NCBI RefSeq assembly: GCF_030817655.1
Contig: NZ_JAUSZM010000003.1
Coordinates: 7,068,001-7,132,000 of the forward strand
DNA: 64,000 nucleotides
Source of the DNA: Streptomyces sp. V4I2
GTDB taxonomy: Bacteria; Actinomycetota; Actinomycetes; Streptomycetales; Streptomycetaceae
Reading direction: 5' to 3'
Shown here: one piece after another, positions 45,947 to 54,854 of the stretch
How positions within the stretch are numbered: the first letter of the stretch is position 1
How the letters are laid out: every line of letters begins with the position of its first letter
Translations under genes and position numbers: made by a program
The notes under the pieces: generated by a model
What the model saw: only the letters and a program-made list of their open reading frames with translations
Told to the model about the DNA's origin: nothing
Database searches by the model: none

Positions 45947-47313
45947 CCGTCGAATCTGTGAAGCCCGCGGCCCCGGAGGCCCGGGAACTGCGCGAGCCGC
46001 CCCTGGCGGGCGGCGGCGTCCCCGTCCTCGGCCACGGCTGGAAACTGGTGCGCGACCCGCTCAGCTTCATGGCCCGGCTGCGCGACCACGGCGACGTCGT
46101 ACGCCTGAAGCTCGGCCCCAAGACGGTGTACGCCGTCACCGCCCCCGCCCTCACCGGAGCCATGGCGCTGAGCACCGACTACATCATCGCCGGCCCGCTG
46201 TGGGAGTCGCTGGAGGGACTGCTCGGCAAGGAGGGCGTGGCCACCGCCAACGGGCCCACGCACCGGCGCCAGCGCCGCACCATCCAGCCCGCCTTCCGGC
46301 TCGACGCCATCCCCGCGTACGGGCCGATCATGGAGGAGGAGGCGCATGCGCTGACCGAGCGCTGGAAGCCCGGCGAGACCGTCGACTGCACCTCGGAGTC
46401 CTTCCGGATCGCGGTGCGCATCGCGGCCCGCTGTCTGCTGCGCGGCGACTTCATGGACGAGCGCGCCGAGCGGCTGTGCGTCGCCCTCGCCACCGTCTTC
46501 CAGGGCATGTACCGGCGGATGGTGATTCCCGCGGGACCGCTCTACCGGCTGCCGCTCCCGGCCAATCGCCAATTCAACCGCGCCCTGGCCGATTTGCATC
46601 TCCTCGTCGACGAGATCGTCGCCGAGCGTAGGGAATCTGGTCAAAAGCCGGACGATTTGCTGACGGCATTGCTGGCGGCGAAGGACGAGAATGGCGAGCC
46701 CATCGGGGAACAGGAGATCCACGACCAGGTCGTCGCCATCCTCACACCCGGGAGTGAAACCGTCGCGTCCACGATCATGTGGCTGCTCCAGGTCCTCGCG
46801 GAACATCCGGAACACGCGGACAGGGTGTGCTCGGAAGTCGAATCCGTCACCGGCGGGCGTCCGGTGGCATTCGAGGACGTCCGCGCGCTCAGGCATACGA
46901 ACAATGTCGTCGTCGAAGCCATGCGCTTGCGGCCCGCCGTATGGATTTTGACGCGACGGGCGGTGCGCGACACCGAACTCGGCGGGTATCGCATTCCGGC
47001 CGGTGCCGACCTCGTCTACAGTCCGTACGCGATCCAGCGCGACGGGCGGTCCTATGCGGACAACCTGGCGTTCGACCCCGACCGCTGGCTTCCGGACCGG
47101 GTCAAGGACGTGCCCAAATACGCCATGAGCCCGTTCAGCGTGGGCAATCGCAAGTGCCCCAGCGACCACTTCTCGATGGCCCAGCTGACGCTCATCACGG
47201 CGGCGCTGTCGACGAAGTACCGCTTCGAGCAGGTGTCCGGTTCCGACGACGCGACCCGGGTGGGGATCACCCTGCGTCCGCAGCGGCTGCTGCTGAAGCC
47301 GGTTCCCCGGTGA
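45943..47313 (+). CDS. CYP170A1: Cytochrome P450, CYP170A-type albaflavenone synthase
   Basis: A 456-residue P450. The heme-Cys loop reads PFSVGNRKCPSDHF, with Pro replacing the usual Gly after Cys, as in CYP170A1. The I-helix segment is VAILTPGSETVAST and the K-helix ExxR is in VEAMRLRPA. CYP170A1 oxidises epi-isozizaene through albaflavenol to albaflavenone and also has a side terpene-synthase activity. Coupling to the cyclase fixes the pathway. The last 47 bases overlap the 3' end of the opposing nrdS gene. Confidence 0.93.
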   Translation: MTVESVKPAAPEARELREPPLAGGGVPVLGHGWKLVRDPLSFMARLRDHGDVVRLKLGPKTVYAVTAPALTGAMALSTDYIIAGPLWESLEGLLGKEGVATANGPTHRRQRRTIQPAFRLDAIPAYGPIMEEEAHALTERWKPGETVDCTSESFRIAVRIAARCLLRGDFMDERAERLCVALATVFQGMYRRMVIPAGPLYRLPLPANRQFNRALADLHLLVDEIVAERRESGQKPDDLLTALLAAKDENGEPIGEQEIHDQVVAILTPGSETVASTIMWLLQVLAEHPEHADRVCSEVESVTGGRPVAFEDVRALRHTNNVVVEAMRLRPAVWILTRRAVRDTELGGYRIPAGADLVYSPYAIQRDGRSYADNLAFDPDRWLPDRVKDVPKYAMSPFSVGNRKCPSDHFSMAQLTLITAALSTKYRFEQVSGSDDATRVGITLRPQRLLLKPVPR

Positions 47314-48283
47314 GAGGCCAGGCCGCTTCGGGGCCCCGGAACGTGCGCCGGTAGGCGTTCGGGGTGGTGCCCACCGACCGGACGAACTGGTGCCGCAGCG
47401 CGGCCGCGTTCCCGAACCCTGTCCGACCGGCTATCGCGTCCACCGTCTCGTCCGTCGCCTCCAGCAGCCGCTGGGCCAGCAGCACGCGTTGGCGCAGGAT
47501 CCAGCGGTAGGGAGTCGTACCCGTCTCCTGCTGGAAGCGACGGGCGAAGGTGCGCGGGGACATGTGGGCACGGTCGGCGAGCTGCTCGACGGTGACCTCC
47601 TCGTCGAGGTGCTGCTCCATCCACACCAGCACCTCGCCGACGGTGTCGCACTGCGACCGGGGCAGCGGCCGCTCGATGTACTGCGCCTGCCCGCCGTCCC
47701 GGTGCGGCGGTACGACCATCCGCCGGGCGATCTTGTTGGCGACCTCGGGCCCCTGCTCCTTGCGCACGATGTGCAGACAGGCGTCGATACCGGCGGCGGT
47801 GCCGGCCGAGGTGATCACCGGGTCCTCGTCGACGTACAGCACGTCCGGCTCGATGACCGCCCGCGGATAGCGCCGGGCCAGCTCCTCCGCCTGCCGCCAG
47901 TGCACACTGCACCGCCGGCCGTCCAGCAGCCCGGCGGCGCCGAGCACGAAGACGCCCGAGCAGACGCTGAGCACCCGGGCGCCGCGGTCGACGGCCCGGA
48001 CCAGGGAGTCCAGGAGCTCGGGCGGGTAGTCACGCGTGACGTAGTCGCTCCCGGCCGGTACGGCGATCAGATCGGCCTCCTCCAGCCGCTCGAGGCCGTA
48101 CGGCGTGGAGACGGTGAGGCCGCCGACGTGCGTGCCCAGCGAAGGGCCCTCCGCCGAGACGACCGCGAAGTCGTAGGCGGGCAGGCCCTCGTCGCGGCGG
48201 TCGATGCCGAAGACCTCGCAGACGACGCCCAGTTCGAAGGGATGCACGCCGTCGAGCAGGACGGCGGCCACGTTGGTCAGCAT
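47267..48283 (-). CDS. nrdS: GlxA-type AraC regulator, NrdS-like
   Basis: A 338-residue protein with an N-terminal DJ-1/PfpI-like domain (VSVCSGVFVLGAAGLLDGRR with the Cys elbow SVCSG) and a C-terminal AraC double helix-turn-helix (VEQLADRAHMSPRTFARRFQQETGTTP, VDAIAGRTGFGNAAALRHQF). The third gene of the S. coelicolor nrdABS operon encodes an AraC-like protein at this position, hence the name. Here 247 bases, including an inverted repeat and a small divergent frame, separate it from nrdB, so it may also have its own promoter. Confidence 0.82.
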   Translation of the reverse strand: MLTNVAAVLLDGVHPFELGVVCEVFGIDRRDEGLPAYDFAVVSAEGPSLGTHVGGLTVSTPYGLERLEEADLIAVPAGSDYVTRDYPPELLDSLVRAVDRGARVLSVCSGVFVLGAAGLLDGRRCSVHWRQAEELARRYPRAVIEPDVLYVDEDPVITSAGTAAGIDACLHIVRKEQGPEVANKIARRMVVPPHRDGGQAQYIERPLPRSQCDTVGEVLVWMEQHLDEEVTVEQLADRAHMSPRTFARRFQQETGTTPYRWILRQRVLLAQRLLEATDETVDAIAGRTGFGNAAALRHQFVRSVGTTPNAYRRTFRGPEAAWPLTGEPASAAAAADAG

Positions 48284-48302
48284 GCTGCCAGTGTGCCTCG
48301 GA

Positions 48303-48341
48303 AGTGGCAGTAAATCGAGGGGCTACGGCAGTCCTGCCACT
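48303..48341. promoter_or_regulatory. Inverted repeats upstream of nrdS, possible operator
   Basis: AGTGGCAG (48303-48310) is matched by CTGCCACT (48334-48341). A third half-site CTGCCA lies at 48285, at the start codon, and GGCAG-TC-CTGCC spans 48327-48338. The cluster fits autoregulation of the AraC-type gene. Confidence 0.55.
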
Positions 48342-48375
48342 GTTGGTAAGGAGTCTGGGGAGCGACAGTAGTGAC

Positions 48376-48618
48376 ATGACTACCGCACAGACAGAAGGAC
48401 TGATCGCCATGCTCACCGTCCTCGGAATCCTCGTCCTCCTGGTCCTCCCGTCAGTGATCGGGATCGTGCACGACAGGCGCGTCGACCGTCAGATCAGGGA
48501 GGCCCAGGAGGCCCGGAAGGCCGCGGAGGGTCAGAAGTCCTCGTCCAGGTCCACGGTGCCCTCCACCGCGACCTGGTACGCCGACGGCCGCCGCTCGAAG
48601 AAGTTGGTCAGCTCCTGA
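48376..48618 (+). CDS. Small membrane protein (tentative), antisense to nrdB 3' end
   Basis: An 80-codon frame with one transmembrane helix (MLTVLGILVLLVLPSVIGIV) followed by a charged helix (DRRVDRQIREAQEARKAAEGQ). GGAG lies 13 bases before ATG 48376. The last 88 bases overlap nrdB on the other strand. The N-terminal half looks like a real short membrane protein, the C-terminal part may be mere read-through of nrdB antisense. It is divergent from nrdS. Confidence 0.5.
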   Translation: MTTAQTEGLIAMLTVLGILVLLVLPSVIGIVHDRRVDRQIREAQEARKAAEGQKSSSRSTVPSTATWYADGRRSKKLVSS

Positions 48619-49544
48619 ACACCCTGGAGCTCCATGAAGGAGAAGGGGTTCTCCGAGCCGTACACCGGAGCGAAGCCGAGGCGCGTGAGGCGCTGGTCGG
48701 CGACGCACTCCAGGTACTGCCGCATGGAGTCGGTGTTCATGCCCGGGAGGCCGTCACCGCACAGGTCGCGCGCGAACTGCAGCTCGGCCTCGACGGCCTC
48801 CTTCAGCATGTCGACGACCTGCTGCCCGAGCGCGTCGTCGAACAGCTCCGGCTCCTCCTTGCGGACGGTGTCGACCACCTCGAAGGCGAAGCTCATGTGC
48901 ATCGTCTCGTCCCGGAACACCCAGTTGGTGCCGGTGGCGAGGCCGTGCAGCAGACCCCGGCTGCGGAACCAGTAGACGTACGCGAAGGCACCGTAGAAGA
49001 ACAGGCCCTCGATGCACGCGGCGAAGCAGATGAGGTTGAGGAGGAAGCGGCGCCGGTCGGCCTTGGTCTCCAGGCGGTCCAGCTTCTCGACCTCGTTGAT
49101 CCACCTGAAGCAGAACTCGGCCTTCTCGCGGATGGAGGGGATGTTCTCGACCGCGTCGAAGGCGGCAGCCCTGTCCTCGGGGTCGGGCAGGTAGGTGTCG
49201 AGGAGCGTCAGGTAGAACTGGACGTGGACGGCCTCCTCGAAGAGCTGGCGCGACAGGTACAGGCGCGCCTCCGGGGAGTTGATGTGCTTGTACAGCGTCA
49301 GCACGAGGTTGTTCGCGACGATCGAGTCGCCCGTCGCGAAGAACGCGACCAGCCGGCCGATCATGTGCTGCTCGCCCTGGGACAGCTTCGCCAGGTCGGC
49401 GACGTCCGAGTGGAGGTCGACCTCCTCGACGGTCCAGGTGTTCTTGATGGCGTCCCGGTAGCGCTCGTAGAAGTCCGGGTAGCGCATGGGGCGGAGGGTC
49501 AGCTCGAAGCCCGGGTCGAGCAGGTTCTTTTCGGTGGAGCTCAT
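48531..49544 (-). CDS. nrdB: Class Ia ribonucleotide reductase beta subunit
   Basis: A 337-residue ferritin-fold subunit carrying the diiron-tyrosyl radical site. Iron ligands are in RQLFEEAVHVQFY (E, H), the later CIEGLFFYGAF and FRDETMHMSFAFEVV. It supplies the radical to NrdA for oxygen-dependent deoxynucleotide synthesis. ATG 49544 overlaps the nrdA stop by one base (TAATG). Expression follows nrdA. Confidence 0.94.
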   Translation of the reverse strand: MSSTEKNLLDPGFELTLRPMRYPDFYERYRDAIKNTWTVEEVDLHSDVADLAKLSQGEQHMIGRLVAFFATGDSIVANNLVLTLYKHINSPEARLYLSRQLFEEAVHVQFYLTLLDTYLPDPEDRAAAFDAVENIPSIREKAEFCFRWINEVEKLDRLETKADRRRFLLNLICFAACIEGLFFYGAFAYVYWFRSRGLLHGLATGTNWVFRDETMHMSFAFEVVDTVRKEEPELFDDALGQQVVDMLKEAVEAELQFARDLCGDGLPGMNTDSMRQYLECVADQRLTRLGFAPVYGSENPFSFMELQGVQELTNFFERRPSAYQVAVEGTVDLDEDF

Positions 49545-51910
49545 TACTGGCAGGCCTCGCAGGACTCGGGGTTTTCCAGGGAGCAGGCGACGGCCTCGGG
49601 ATCGGGGGCCGGCTGCTGCACGGTGACAGCGGCCTGGGCCGCGCGGGCGATGCGGGTCGCCGGGCGCGAGCGCAGGTAGTACGTCGTCTTCAGGCCCGAC
49701 TTCCAGGCGTACGCGTACATCGAGGAGAGCTTGCCGATGGTCGGCGTCTCCAGGAACAGGTTCAGGGACTGGGACTGGTCCAGGAACGGCGTCCGGGCCG
49801 CCGCCATGTCGATCAGGCCGCGCTGCGGGATCTCCCACGCCGTGCGGTACAGCGCCCGTACGTCCTCGGGGATCCAGGCGAAGCCCTGCACCGAGCCGTT
49901 CGCGTCGCGCAGCGCCTCGCGGGTGCGGGCGTCCCAGACGCCCAACGCCTTGAGTTCCTTCACCAGGTTCGAGTTGACCTGGAGGAACTCGCCGGACAGC
50001 GTCTCGCGCTTGAACAGGTTGGACACCTGCGGCTCGATGCACTCGTACACGCCCGCGATCGACGCGATGGTGGCGGTCGGCGCGATCGCGAGGAGCAGGG
50101 AGTTGCGCATGCCGGTGGTGGCGACGCGTGCCCGCAGGGCCGCCCAGCGCTCCGGCCAGGTCAGCTCGGTGTCGTAGTGGTCGGGGTGCAGAACACCCTT
50201 GGCGGTACGGGTCTTCTCCCAGGCCGGCAGCGGGCCGTTGCGCTCGGCGAGGTCGGCGGAGGCCTCGTACGCGGCGAGCATGATGCGCTCGGCGATGCGC
50301 GTGGAGAGCCGACGGGCTTCCGGCGAGTCGAAGGGCAGCCGCAGCTGGAAGAAGACGTCCTGCAGGCCCATGACGCCGAGGCCGACCGGGCGCCACTTGG
50401 CGTTGGAGCGGCCCGCCTGCTCGGTCGGGTAGAAGTTGATGTCCACGACCCGGTCGAGGAAGGTGACGGCGGTGCGGACGGTCTCGTCCAGCCGCTCCCA
50501 GTCGATGCCGTTGTCGACCACGAACGCGCCGAGGTTGACCGAACCGAGGTTGCAGACCGCCGTCTCCCCGTCGTCCGTGACCTCCAGGATCTCCGTGCAG
50601 AGGTTGGAGGAGTGGACGACGTGGCCCGGCTCGGCGGTCTGGTTGGCGGTGCGGTTGGCGGCGTCCTTGAAGGTCATCCAGCCGTTGCCGGTCTGCGCGA
50701 GGGTGCGCATCATGCGGCCGTAGAGGTCACGGGCCGGGATGGTCTTGCGCGCGAGGCCCTTCTCTTCGGCCTCGCGGTAGGCGGCGTCGAACTCCTCGCC
50801 CCACAGGTCGACCAGTTCCGGCACGTCGGCGGGGGAGAACAGCGACCACTGCGCGTCGGCGTTCACACGGCGCATGAACTCGTCCGGGACCCAGTGCGCG
50901 AGGTTCAGGTTGTGCGTACGGCGGGCGTCCTCACCGGTGTTGTCGCGCAGCTCCAGGAACTCCTCGATGTCGGAGTGCCAGGTCTCCAGGTAGACCGCGG
51001 CCGCGCCCTTGCGCCGCCCGCCCTGGTTCACGGCGGCGACCGAGGCGTCGAGGGTCTTCAGGAACGGGACGATGCCGTTGGAGTGCCCGTTCGTGCCGCG
51101 GATCAGCGAACCGCGGGCGCGGATGCGGGAGTAGGCGATGCCGATGCCGCCGGCGTGCTTGGAGAGGCGGGCGACCTGATGGTAGCGGTCGTAGATGGAG
51201 TCCAGCTCGTCCTTCGGGGAGTCGAGGAGGTAGCAGGACGACATCTGGGGGTGCCGGGTGCCGGAGTTGAAGAGGGTGGGGGAGGAGGGGAGGTAGTCGA
51301 GGCGGCTCATCAGCCGGTAGAGGGCGGCGACTTCGTCAAGTGCCCGGATGCTGTCGTCCTCGGCCAGGCCGCTCGCGACACGCAGCATGAAGTGCTGGGG
51401 CGTCTCGATCACGTGCCGGGTGATCGGGTGCCGGAGCAGATAGCGGCCGTGCAGGGTGCGCAGGCCGAAGTACCCGAAGCGGTCGTCGGCGTGCACGTCG
51501 ACCAGCGCGTCGAGGCGGTCGGCGTGGACCCGGACGAACTCGGCCGTACGGTCGGCGATGAGGCCCTCGCGGTGGCCCACCGCGACCGACTCCGTGAAGG
51601 ACGTGACGCCCTGGGAGGCGGCCTCGGCGCGGATGTTGACGGTCAGGAGGCGGGCGGCGAGCCGCGAGTAGGCCGGGTCCTCGGAGATGAGGCCGGCGGC
51701 CGCCTCGGTGGCCAGCTCGCGCAGTTCCGTCCCGTCGGCCCGCGCGGACCGGCCGCGCAACGCGGCGGCGGCGACCCGGCCGGGGTCGGCGTCGGGGAGG
51801 TCGGCGGTCAGCTCGGTCAGGGTCCGCAGCAACGCGGTCCCGGGACCGTCGTCGGCCACCGGGGTCACTGGAGCTGAAGCTGAAGCCGGGTCTGCTGGCG
51901 CGATGGTCAC
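49544..51910 (-). CDS. nrdA: Class Ia ribonucleotide reductase alpha subunit
   Basis: A 788-residue catalytic subunit. Recognised are SSPTLFNSGTRHPQMSSCYLL, KHAGGIGIAYSRIRARGS, NLCTEILE (catalytic NxCxE), the NSLLLAIAPTATIASIAG loop, and a C-terminal cysteine pair CEACQ for reduction. There is no long N-terminal ATP-cone. GTG 51910 follows GAGGGAG. Upstream are a cobalamin riboswitch and two NrdR boxes, so the gene is shut off when B12-dependent class II enzyme can work. Confidence 0.94.
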   Translation of the reverse strand: MTIAPADPASASAPVTPVADDGPGTALLRTLTELTADLPDADPGRVAAAALRGRSARADGTELRELATEAAAGLISEDPAYSRLAARLLTVNIRAEAASQGVTSFTESVAVGHREGLIADRTAEFVRVHADRLDALVDVHADDRFGYFGLRTLHGRYLLRHPITRHVIETPQHFMLRVASGLAEDDSIRALDEVAALYRLMSRLDYLPSSPTLFNSGTRHPQMSSCYLLDSPKDELDSIYDRYHQVARLSKHAGGIGIAYSRIRARGSLIRGTNGHSNGIVPFLKTLDASVAAVNQGGRRKGAAAVYLETWHSDIEEFLELRDNTGEDARRTHNLNLAHWVPDEFMRRVNADAQWSLFSPADVPELVDLWGEEFDAAYREAEEKGLARKTIPARDLYGRMMRTLAQTGNGWMTFKDAANRTANQTAEPGHVVHSSNLCTEILEVTDDGETAVCNLGSVNLGAFVVDNGIDWERLDETVRTAVTFLDRVVDINFYPTEQAGRSNAKWRPVGLGVMGLQDVFFQLRLPFDSPEARRLSTRIAERIMLAAYEASADLAERNGPLPAWEKTRTAKGVLHPDHYDTELTWPERWAALRARVATTGMRNSLLLAIAPTATIASIAGVYECIEPQVSNLFKRETLSGEFLQVNSNLVKELKALGVWDARTREALRDANGSVQGFAWIPEDVRALYRTAWEIPQRGLIDMAAARTPFLDQSQSLNLFLETPTIGKLSSMYAYAWKSGLKTTYYLRSRPATRIARAAQAAVTVQQPAPDPEAVACSLENPESCEACQ

Positions 51911-52024
51911 GTGGGGCTCTCCCTCGCTCGGCACGGGGGCCTTGCGGAGGGCGGACGGCAGCACACGAGCGCACACGGCGTCGCGCCCACCGGCCCACTC
52001 CACGAGGCCCGGACGTCATGGCAC

Positions 52025-52150
52025 CCGGGCCTGATGGCCGGGCGCGCTGTCGGCAGGTCCTCGGACTGACTCTCATACGCGCATAAAGCAGGCATGAGTA
52101 CACCGTTGCGGGACAGTTCCGGATTCGCACCGGATTCCCCTGCGGCGACA
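52025..52150 (-). ncRNA. Cobalamin (AdoCbl) riboswitch of nrdABS
   Basis: Minus-strand leader with the B12 core GGGAATCCGGTGCGAATCC, then ACTGTCCCGCAACGGTGTACTC, then GAGTCAGTCCGAGGACCTGCC, the conserved L5/P6 and P3-P4 parts of the class. A GC-rich stem near 52022-52040 follows and could be the expression platform. Exact ends are approximate. nrdABS of S. coelicolor is known to be repressed by B12 through such an element. Confidence 0.92.
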
Positions 52151-52159
52151 GCGAGCATG

Positions 52160-52206
52160 AGCATACATCTTGTGCCGGGTGAGGGCAGAACCCCCATATG
52201 TTGTGT
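52160..52206. promoter_or_regulatory. Two NrdR boxes upstream of nrdABS
   Basis: On the minus strand ACACAACATATGGGGG (52206-52191) and GCACAAGATGTATGCT (52175-52160) are separated by exactly 15 bases. NrdR binds paired 16-bp boxes of the form ACAC-A/T-AT-rich-GTGT about three helical turns apart; spacing fits well, and sequence fits better on the ACACAA side than on the distal side. A TATGCT -10 overlaps the second box. Confidence 0.75.
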
Positions 52207-52216
52207 CGCGCCGGTT

Positions 52217-52723
52217 TCAGAGCGTCAACTCATAGGTGATCAGAGTGATGTCGTCGAGGTGCGGCAAGGGGTTCCAGTCCCGTCCGGGAGTGCGGGCGAA
52301 GCCGAGGCGTTCGTAGATGCGGTGGGCGGAGTGCATGGTGCGTTGCGTCGACAGCACGACGGCCGTGCAGCCCTCGGTGGCCCGGGCGCGGTCGACGCAG
52401 GCGCGGACGAGGGCTTCGCCGGTGCCTCGGCCCCGGGCCTTGTGGGCGACGGCGAGCATCCGTATCTCGGCTTCGCCGGGGGTGGCGATGTCGGCCATCG
52501 GGCCGCCGGACGGTACGAAGGTCACGCCGCCGAGGAGGTGGTCGTTCTCCACGGCTACGAGGACCTCGGCGGCGGAGGCTCGCTTGGCCACGTCCTTCAG
52601 CTCGCCGAGGTACTCGTCGCTCTCGCCGAAGTCGAGGAGGCCGTCCTGGAGGTAGGCCTGGGCGGTGATGTCGCCGAGGGGCTCGTAGTCGTCGGGGGTC
52701 GCCTGCCTGATCACGATGTCCAT
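52217..52723 (-). CDS. GNAT N-acetyltransferase
   Basis: A 168-residue GNAT protein: IRQATPDDYEPL start, acetyl-CoA loop AHKARGRGTGEALVRACVDRA (R/QxxGxG/A), and HRIYERLGFAR in the last strand-helix. Substrate unknown. It follows the carboxylate transporter operon after a terminator and precedes nrdABS in the same direction. Confidence 0.9.
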   Translation of the reverse strand: MDIVIRQATPDDYEPLGDITAQAYLQDGLLDFGESDEYLGELKDVAKRASAAEVLVAVENDHLLGGVTFVPSGGPMADIATPGEAEIRMLAVAHKARGRGTGEALVRACVDRARATEGCTAVVLSTQRTMHSAHRIYERLGFARTPGRDWNPLPHLDDITLITYELTL

Positions 52724-52752
52724 GGCCCGCAGTGTGCATCAGCGGTACGACA

Positions 52753-52782
52753 ACGGGCCGCCGGATTTCTCCGGCGGCCCGT
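52753..52782. terminator. Terminator between symporter and GNAT genes
   Basis: A 13-bp stem ACGGGCCGCCGGA with a TTTC loop, 14 bases past the symporter stop on the minus strand. Confidence 0.85.
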
Positions 52783-52795
52783 GATGACGTACGGC

Positions 52796-54424
52796 TCAGT
52801 GGGCGGTGCCCGCGGTCGCCGGCGGCAGCTCCACCTGCACGCCCGGGTCGCCCGCGTCCGCCGTGTAGTCCTGCGGGGACGTCTCGTCGATGCCCTCGGG
52901 GGCCTTCAGGGCCTTCAGGACGAAGGTCAGGACCACCGTCACCACCACGTTCAGGACGAACGCCGTGAGGCCGATGTAGCCGATCTCCCCGATGCCGGGG
53001 ATCTCCTTGGACGAGCCGCCGAAGTGCTTCTGCGTCGGCGAGGCGACACCGTACGCGGCGACCGTGCCGTAGACCATGCCGACCGCCCAGCCGGCGAGCA
53101 GGGCCCAGCGGTGGAACCAGCGGGTGAACAGGCCGCCGACCAGGGCCGGGAAGGTCTGCAGGATCCAGATGCCGCCGAGGAGCTGGAAGTTGATGGCGAC
53201 CGTCTTGTCCATGGTGAGGACGAAGGCCAGCGCGCCGACCTTCACAAGGAGGGACACCAGTTTGGAAACCTTCGTCTCCTGGGCCGGTGTGGCGTCCGGC
53301 TTGATGAAGTCCTTGTAGATGTTGCGGGTGAAGAGGTTCGCAGCCGCGATGGACATGATCGCCGCCGGGACCAGCGCGCCGATGCCGATCGCCGCGAAGG
53401 CCACGCCCGCGAACCAGTCGGGGAACATGGTCTCGAAGAGCTGCGGGATCGCCAACTGCCCGTTGCTGACCTTGATTCCGGCCGCGATCGCCATGAAGCC
53501 CAGCAGCGCCAGCAGGCCCAGCATCAGCGAGTACAGGGGCAGGATGGTGGTGTTGCGGCGGATGACCTCACGGCTCTTCGAGGACAGCGTCGCCGTGATC
53601 GAGTGCGGGTACATGAAGAGCGCGAGGGCGGAGCCCAACGCCAGCGTGGCGTACGTCCACTGGCCCGCCTCGCCGGGCACCACCGCGCCGCGCGGCGCGC
53701 CCGTGGCCGGGTTGGTCTGGCTGTACGCCTCGCTCGCCTTGGCGAAGATCTCGTCGAACCCGCCCAGCTTGATCGGGATGTAGATGATCGCCACCGCGAT
53801 GACGATGTAGATCAGCGTGTCCTTCACGAACGCGATCAGCGCGGGGGCGCGCAGGCCCGAGGAGTAGGTGTAGGCCGCGAGCACGCCGAAGGCGATCAGC
53901 AGCGGCAGGTCCTTGATGAACCAGTTGGTGTCCTCGCCGCCGCCGACGCCCATCACGTCCAGGACGGCCTGGATGCCGACCAGTTGGAGCGCGATGTACG
54001 GCATGGTCGCGAGGATGCCGGTGACGGCCACGGCGAGCGACAGGCCCTTCGAGCCGAAGCGGCCGCGTACGAAGTCCGAGGTCGTCACGTACCCGTGCTT
54101 GTGCGAGACCGACCAGAGGCGGGGCAGGAACGTGAAGATCAGCGGGTAGATCAGGATGGTGTACGGCACCGCGAAGAAGCCGGCCGCGCCCGCCGCGTAG
54201 ATCGCCGCTGGCACGGCGACGAAGGTGTACGCCGTGTACAGGTCGCCGCCGAGCAGGAACCAGGTGACCCAGGTGCCGAACGACCGTCCGCCCAGGCCCC
54301 ATTCGTCGAGGGTCTGCTCCTCGGCGGCCCGGCGCCAGCGCGCGGCCAGGAAGCCCATGACCGTGACGGCCAGGAAGAAGAAGATGAAGACGGCGAGTGC
54401 GACGCCGTTCACGCCGTCCTTCAT
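52796..54424 (-). CDS. Sodium:solute symporter, monocarboxylate type (MctP/ActP-like)
   Basis: A 542-residue SSS-family transporter with about 13 transmembrane helices. Helix 1-2 region EEQTLDEWGLGGRSFGTWVTWFLLGGDLYTAYTF is typical of MctP, which imports lactate, pyruvate and other short monocarboxylates; ActP/acetate is the alternative. ATG 54424 overlaps the stop of a DUF3311 gene (ATGA), the standard partner. Confidence 0.9.
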   Translation of the reverse strand: MKDGVNGVALAVFIFFFLAVTVMGFLAARWRRAAEEQTLDEWGLGGRSFGTWVTWFLLGGDLYTAYTFVAVPAAIYAAGAAGFFAVPYTILIYPLIFTFLPRLWSVSHKHGYVTTSDFVRGRFGSKGLSLAVAVTGILATMPYIALQLVGIQAVLDVMGVGGGEDTNWFIKDLPLLIAFGVLAAYTYSSGLRAPALIAFVKDTLIYIVIAVAIIYIPIKLGGFDEIFAKASEAYSQTNPATGAPRGAVVPGEAGQWTYATLALGSALALFMYPHSITATLSSKSREVIRRNTTILPLYSLMLGLLALLGFMAIAAGIKVSNGQLAIPQLFETMFPDWFAGVAFAAIGIGALVPAAIMSIAAANLFTRNIYKDFIKPDATPAQETKVSKLVSLLVKVGALAFVLTMDKTVAINFQLLGGIWILQTFPALVGGLFTRWFHRWALLAGWAVGMVYGTVAAYGVASPTQKHFGGSSKEIPGIGEIGYIGLTAFVLNVVVTVVLTFVLKALKAPEGIDETSPQDYTADAGDPGVQVELPPATAGTAH

Positions 54425-54681
54425 TCCGACGCACCCCCCTTGGCGGAGCGGGCGCGCTGGTCACGCTGCCACAGCTTGTACGCGATCATCGTCAGCGCGG
54501 TGGAGATCAGCACCCACAGCATCTGGTACCAGTAGAAGAACGGGATGCCGATGAAGGCGGGGTCGACCTTCGCGTACGAACCCACCCACAGCATCGCCAC
54601 GAAGGGCGCGAAGAGGCAGAGCGCGATGACCACGCGGGCCGGTGTCACCACCGGTGGTCTCACTTCAGGCGCATTCGACAT
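54421..54681 (-). CDS. DUF3311 membrane partner of the symporter
   Basis: An 86-residue protein with two transmembrane helices (VVIALCLFAPFVAMLWVGSY and FFYWYQMLWVLISTALTMIAY). DUF3311 proteins almost always sit just upstream of SSS carboxylate transporters and may form a complex with them. ATG 54681 leads the two-gene operon. Confidence 0.88.
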   Translation of the reverse strand: MSNAPEVRPPVVTPARVVIALCLFAPFVAMLWVGSYAKVDPAFIGIPFFYWYQMLWVLISTALTMIAYKLWQRDQRARSAKGGASE

Positions 54682-54854
54682 ACCGCGGCTCCGTCCCCTC
54701 ACTGATCATCTGTGCAACGCGCAGGCAATCTAGGCGACGGTGTCGAGAGAGCGGAAGACCTCGTCCGCATATCGGTATGTGGTGGTTCTGTGTCCCCCTC
54801 AGCTCTGTCCCCCTCAGCAGCAGCGGAACCGTTCCTAAAGGCTGAGCGGGGGAA

